Source: Flaccisagitta enflata | Lineage: Eukaryota > Chaetognatha > Sagittoidea > Aphragmophora | Length of the DNA stretch: 64,000 nt | Direction of reading: 5' to 3' | Assembly (NCBI GenBank): GCA_965153355.1 | Contig: OZ231127.1 | Location: forward strand, 33,356,001 to 33,420,000 | Part shown: piece after piece, positions 59,718 to 64,000 of the stretch | Layout: each line of letters begins with the position of its first letter | How positions within the stretch are numbered: the first letter of the stretch is position 1 | Program-made: the position numbers and the translations under genes | The notes under the pieces: generated by a model | What the model was told of the DNA's origin: nothing | Seen by the model: the letters and a program-made list of their open reading frames with translations, nothing else | Databases searched by the model: none

Positions 59718-60010
59718 CTCTGCCGTTGTAAGTGACGGTTGGAAGGACCGATGAAATGAACAGACAGACCTCATATGAACAAAGTACGTGAGGTCACAAT
59801 ATCGTTGCAGACGGGTGGGCAGGGTCGAACAATCGTCATCCAACCTTCCCTTAGCCCTCACACAAACATACACACAGAAAAACACAATTGCAGCTGCAGC
59901 GTAATAAGTGCGTGTTTTCACACTTTTCATCTCAATCATCACGGACCGACCACGACTTGTGGACCAACGGACTGATAGACCGACGGACGGACAGTCTCTA
60001 TTAGACGGCT
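59718..60010 (-). mobile_element. Dispersed element copy (inverse of 55113-55322)
   Basis: ATATCGTTGCAGACGGGTGG, CAGCTGCAGCGTAATAAGTG, GTGTTTTCACACTTTTCATC, then CCGACGGACGGACAG. Confidence 0.6.
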
Positions 60011-60354
60011 ACCAAAGTCGCGTGCACAGTGACAGACCGATCAACCAACGGACATAAGTCACATAACTGGTCAGAGTCACGTGCACGCGACCAAAAAGCG
60101 AAAGCTCTAAAATCATTTCATAAGAACATAAAAGTCGAATTCCGTATGTACTGCTTCATACCCTCAGCTCTCTCTTTCTCTCTCTCTCCACTGTGCTTTT
60201 AAAACAATTCTGAGTGGAAAATCATATAACTGTGTATTTTTTTGCAATTTTGAGTACTATTGGGGTGTAATAACATATAACTAGCAAAATTAAAATCATT
60301 CACCAAGCACTTTTTAAGAAACCTTCAAAAAAGAGAAAAATAAAATCCCTTTTT

Positions 60355-61677
60355 GTCCGCGACGGAATATCATTCCGACGCGGACTATATTTCAAGGCGG
60401 GTGGGTGTTGTCGTCGTCGTCGTCGTCGTCGTTGTCGTCGTCGTCGTTAGGGATTTTAAAAAATAGATAACTTTTTTATGCTTTGACCGATTTGGTTCAT
60501 ATTTGGTGGGAAGTTGTACTAGGGTAAGGCGCTTTACATCCTATCCGATTTTTGTGATCCGACCAACCCAACCGGCCCAACCAGCCTACCGGCCTAAAAG
60601 TGAAAAACATGCATAACTTTGGCATTTTTCAACCGATTTGGTTGAAATTTGGTATGGAGTCTTTAAATGGAAGGACTCAACATATGTATGTGATCTATTT
60701 GCATTTGAGCATGCTGACCGGCCAAACCAACCTACCACCCAACCAGCCCACCGACCTAAAAGTGAAAAACTTGCATAACTTTTACATTTTTCAACCAATT
60801 TGGTTGAAACTTGGTATGGAGTCTCTAAATGGAAGAACTCAACATATGCACACTATTTATCCTGTCAACCCAGCCTACCACCCAACCAGCCTACCGGCCT
60901 AAAAGTGAAAAACGTGCATAACTTTGGCATTTTTCAACCGATTTGGTTGAAATTTGGTATGGAGTCTCTAAATGGAAGGACTCAACATATGTATGTGATT
61001 TATATGCATTTGAGCATGCTGACCGGCCAAACCGACCTACCACCCAACCAGCGTACCGGCTTAAAAGTGAAAAACTTACATAACTTTTACATTTTTCAAC
61101 CAATTTGGTTGAAACTTGGTTTGGAGTCTTTAAATGGAAGAAATCAACATATGCACACTATTTATCCTGTCAAAGCAGCCTACTACCCAACCAGCCTACC
61201 AGCCTAAAAGTGAAAAATGTGCATATCCTTGGCATCTTTCAACCAATTTGGTGGAAATTTGGTATGGAGTCTCTAAATAGAAAGACTCAACATATGTATG
61301 TGATTTATTTACATTTCAGTATGCTAACCGGCCAAACCGACGTACCACCCAACCAGCTTACCATCCTAAAAGTAACAAACTTGCATAAATTGGACATTTT
61401 TCAACCAATTTGGTTGAAACTTGGTATGGAGTCTCTAAATGGAATAACTCAACATATGCACACTATTTATCCAAACCAGCCTACCACCCAACCACCCTAC
61501 TAGCCTAAAAGTGAAAAACGTGCATAACTTTGCCATTTTTCAATGGATTTGCATGAAACTTTGTATGGAGACTCTAAATGTAAGACTTATAGTTTTAGCG
61601 AACTTACAGGGTTAGCGATCTTTTGGTGATAGCGATCTTATGGAATTGGTGATCTTTCACCCCCTTCCGTCGCGGAC
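60355..61677. repeat. TIR-bounded higher-order tandem repeat
   Basis: Bounded by a perfect 13-bp inverted repeat GTCCGCGACGGAA (60355-60367) / TTCCGTCGCGGAC (61665-61677). Inside, a (GTC)n run (60407-60449) is followed by about seven units beginning AAAAGTGAAAAAC at 60596, 60758, 60901, 61063, 61205, 61368 and 61507. Spacings alternate about 162 and 142 bp, a dimeric higher-order unit near 304 bp. The repeated plus-strand frames (MESLNGRTQHM) are a product of the repetition. Confidence 0.85.
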
Positions 61678-61744
61678 CCAGATACTGTTCAGATTTTTTA
61701 ATGCAGTTTCTATGGAGTTATATTGAATCATTTTCTGATTACAT

Positions 61745-61970
61745 ATTATTAATCCTTGCAAAATTCCCTATCATTAAATAGGTCGCACTTTATATTTTTA
61801 TAAAGATTTGAAATTTTCATTTTTTGAGTCACTGTTACAAAAAGTAGTAGTTTCGTTACAGTAGCTCAGAAAATAAAAGTTTTATTTCTTTTTGAAACCA
61901 CATGGTATGACCTATCAAATAAAAGGAAATTTTGCAAGGATTAACAATATCTTATCAAATAATGAGTCAA
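61745..61970. repeat. Inverted repeat, TTAATCCTTGCAAAATT arms
   Basis: TTAATCCTTGCAAAATTCCC and TAGGTCGCAC on the left return inverted as ATGACCTATCAAATAAAAGG and AATTTTGCAAGGATTAA on the right. A ~225-bp foldback segment. Confidence 0.65.
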
Positions 61971-62159
61971 TACAAATCCCTAGAATCTGTTTTGAAAATG
62001 GACCTAAATTTTTTCCATATCGCAGATTTCTCAAAAAGTGCTCGGTGAATGATTTTATTTTTGTTAGTTATATGTTATTACACCCCGATACCACAAAAGA
62101 CTGCAGAAAAACCCGCAATTATATGATCTTCCAATCAGAATTATTTCAAAAGCACAGTG

Positions 62160-62162
<3 letters not shown>

Positions 62163-62248
<86 letters not shown>
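62163..62248. repeat. (CT)n microsatellite
   Basis: About 43 CT units. Confidence 0.97.
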
Positions 62249-62253
<5 letters not shown>

Positions 62254-62471
62254 CGGCATGAATCAATACTCAGTAAAATAACATTACAATCTTTTTTTTC
62301 CGCATGAAATGAATCTTAAATCAATTCAAAACGATAAGCAATTCAAGGGAGCGGTGAGATCTATCAAATTGATGCAACCGGTTTTGTCACGTCTTTTCTT
62401 CACAAACGCAAATGCCACAATTCTGTGAATAAAAAGATGTACGCAGTTTTGGTTGAATGAAAGAGTGGCTA

Positions 62472-62672
62472 AGCGACTATACACTATAGGAGGGTGTGTC
62501 CGTAGGTATGTAGGAAGGTTGGTAACGCGAAAATTTGGATGACAGACTAAAATGGTGATTTCTGAGCATTAATGCCCCTGCCGAGCCACATTACAGCCCC
62601 CGCCCTGTCCCATTCTGCCCCTGCCCACCGCTAGTGACTACTTATTGGCCGTGTTTCCGGCCTTATTATCTA
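62472..62672 (+). mobile_element. Dispersed element copy (matches 41865-42070)
   Basis: GGCTAAGCGAC, GGAGGGTGTGTCCGTAGG, TGCCCCTGCCGAGCC, GCCGTGTTTCCGGCCTTATT. Confidence 0.55.
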
Positions 62673-62679
62673 CTCCAAC

Positions 62680-63460
62680 GTGGTGTGTAATTCAATTTAC
62701 TCAAGCTTGGTGTCACAGCGGCATCGTTCATACTGTCGTTGATGTTGTGGCGGAGTCAGCGGTTCCATCAAATGAATGCAAGTGACCAAGTGGCATGTCT
62801 GGGTGCTTCACATAGCAAAAGTTGGGATTTTTTTTTTCAATATCTTAATTTAGAATAGAAGAGGTTTATTTTAAGACTAATATCATTTTTATTAAAAATT
62901 GTTTTTTAAAAAATTATCTGCAGGACCTCATTTGCAAAATGTAATAAAAAAAAATCAATATGCTATCATACTTTGAAAAAAACCATTACTATTTTTTTTA
63001 AGAATTGTTTATATTTATTGTAGTTTATACCTTGATTCTTAAGTCTATACTTAAAATTCTTTAAAACAAGTGATGATTTATTTAGTAACAAAACAATACA
63101 AGATTGTTGAATTCTAGGATTCCTGTGAGAAGTTTAAGGCATAAAAAAAAAAAAAAAAAACCCAAAAGATGAAAAGATGAAAGAATTTTGAAAAAAAGAA
63201 AACAAAAGATGGAGGAATTTTGAGAAAAAAAGTTAATTATTTTTTCTCTTTCACATTATGTAACTAAGGTGAAAACTCCAAACCTTTGCTATGTGAAGGA
63301 CCCAAGTGGCACCTTTTAATTGCAATTGTCATGTGCGTGTAGAAACAAGCCCTCATTTGTCCTCATGTCTCTCTGTCTAATGGTCTAACAGTCTTTCTGT
63401 CAGTCTATTTTGCTCGGTCTCTGTCTATCTGTTTATCTACCTCTTGCTCTCTCTCTGAGA
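62680..63460. other. No recognisable feature
   Basis: AT-rich unique sequence with homopolymer A/T runs; nothing supportable. Confidence 0.5.
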
Positions 63461-63469
63461 TTTCTTTTT

Positions 63470-63720
63470 TCAGTTGCGGACACGCAACTCCATAAAAGGC
63501 TTTGTCCGTCCATCCATTGGTCCGTTGGTCCATCTTTTGGTCCGTGAACCGTGATGGTTGAGTCAAAAAGTGCAAAAACGCGCATTTACTATGCTGCAGT
63601 CATGATTGACTGCTTGTGAGCATGGAGTGAAGGGAGGGGGGCAGGGGGTATGGATGTGGTTTGTATGCACCTGCCCACCTGTCTGCAACGATATTGTGAC
63701 CCCACGTCACTTGTTCCTCT
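63470..63720. mobile_element. Dispersed element copy (matches 55113-55322)
   Basis: GTTGCGGACACGCAACTCCA, GGCTTTGTCCGTCCATCC, AAGTGCAAAAACGCGCATTT, CACCTGCCCACCTGTCTGCA. The rest of the window to 64000 shows nothing. Confidence 0.6.
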
Positions 63721-64000
63721 TTGGTGCTGGATTGACCCATAAGTCAGTCAATATGTTCTCCCGTAACAGGTTGGTTTTTGTACAGCTGTCCCTGCCAGAT
63801 CGTTCACAACTGTTGCCTTGTGTTGGTCTCGTTTCTTTTACCGTTTGTTGTTTATTCACTGCTGTCAAATATTAACACAGTATTTGGTTTAGTACAGGTA
63901 CTTGCTAAATCGAAATCACCTTGCAATGAATTTGTTTGGATATCATCAAGAACTTTAGTAAATTTTCTTTTGCATATCGTGAGAATGTCGTCTCGGTTTG

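Noticed and set aside
60600-61503. Overlapping plus-strand ORFs with the recurring segment MESLNGRTQHM
   Set aside because: They arise from the tandem repeat; the ~304-bp dimer is not a multiple of three, so the frame shifts between units.

Overview
This is an animal nuclear genomic window, probably from an invertebrate. It has spliced genes, long introns, no bacterial gene layout and a very heavy load of simple repeats: (GA/CT)n, (CA/GT)n, (AAC/GTT)n, (TCA)n, (GAAT)n and (TTTC)n. I cannot fix the species. No rRNA, intact tRNA, CRISPR array or complete autonomous transposon was found.

The left two thirds (about 3.3-41 kb) hold one recognisable gene on the minus strand, a SLIT-ROBO Rho GTPase-activating protein (srGAP). 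I could place ten coding exons with AG acceptors, GT donors and matching phases. Exon 1 is at 39670-40113 (or its duplicate 32033-32476). Then come 25524-25650, 24585-24727, 24015-24217, 22589-23534, 22011-22210, 20966-21193, 18968-19121, 12712-12969 and 3278-6031. Joined, they give 5,457 nt, an open frame of 1,818 residues: F-BAR module, RhoGAP domain with arginine finger, SH3 domain, then an unusually long low-complexity tail with a pure CAA tract of 33 glutamines. Most exon ends lie close to microsatellites, and in two introns a CT repeat sits where the polypyrimidine tract belongs.

The 5' end of the gene is duplicated. Blocks 30806-33920 and 38327-41612 each carry exon 1 and its upstream sequence, and a 4.3-kb array of a ~964-bp satellite lies exactly between them. 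The two coding exons differ by one synonymous base, while the flanks differ much more. Each block also has an opposite-strand 81-codon ORF, intact in the right copy and broken by a stop in the left copy.

The right third (41.6-64 kb) is mostly non-autonomous inverted-repeat (foldback/MITE-like) elements, some nested. Examples are a 4.65-kb inverted-repeat composite at 45521-50167 with a 377-bp MITE inside another element, TA-flanked elements at 43888-44301, 54112-54932 and 59366-59541, a 515-bp element with a tRNA-derived promoter relic at 58657-59171, and a TIR-bounded higher-order tandem repeat at 60355-61677. Scattered plus-strand ORFs at 43292, 52563, 55872 and 56641 look exon-like, but I do not recognise them and cannot join them into one frame.

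Functionally, srGAPs bend membrane with the F-BAR dimer, switch off Rac/Cdc42/Rho through the GAP domain and bind proline-rich partners through SH3. Here the regulatory novelty, if any, lies in the duplicated first-exon module and the repeat-defined splice sites.
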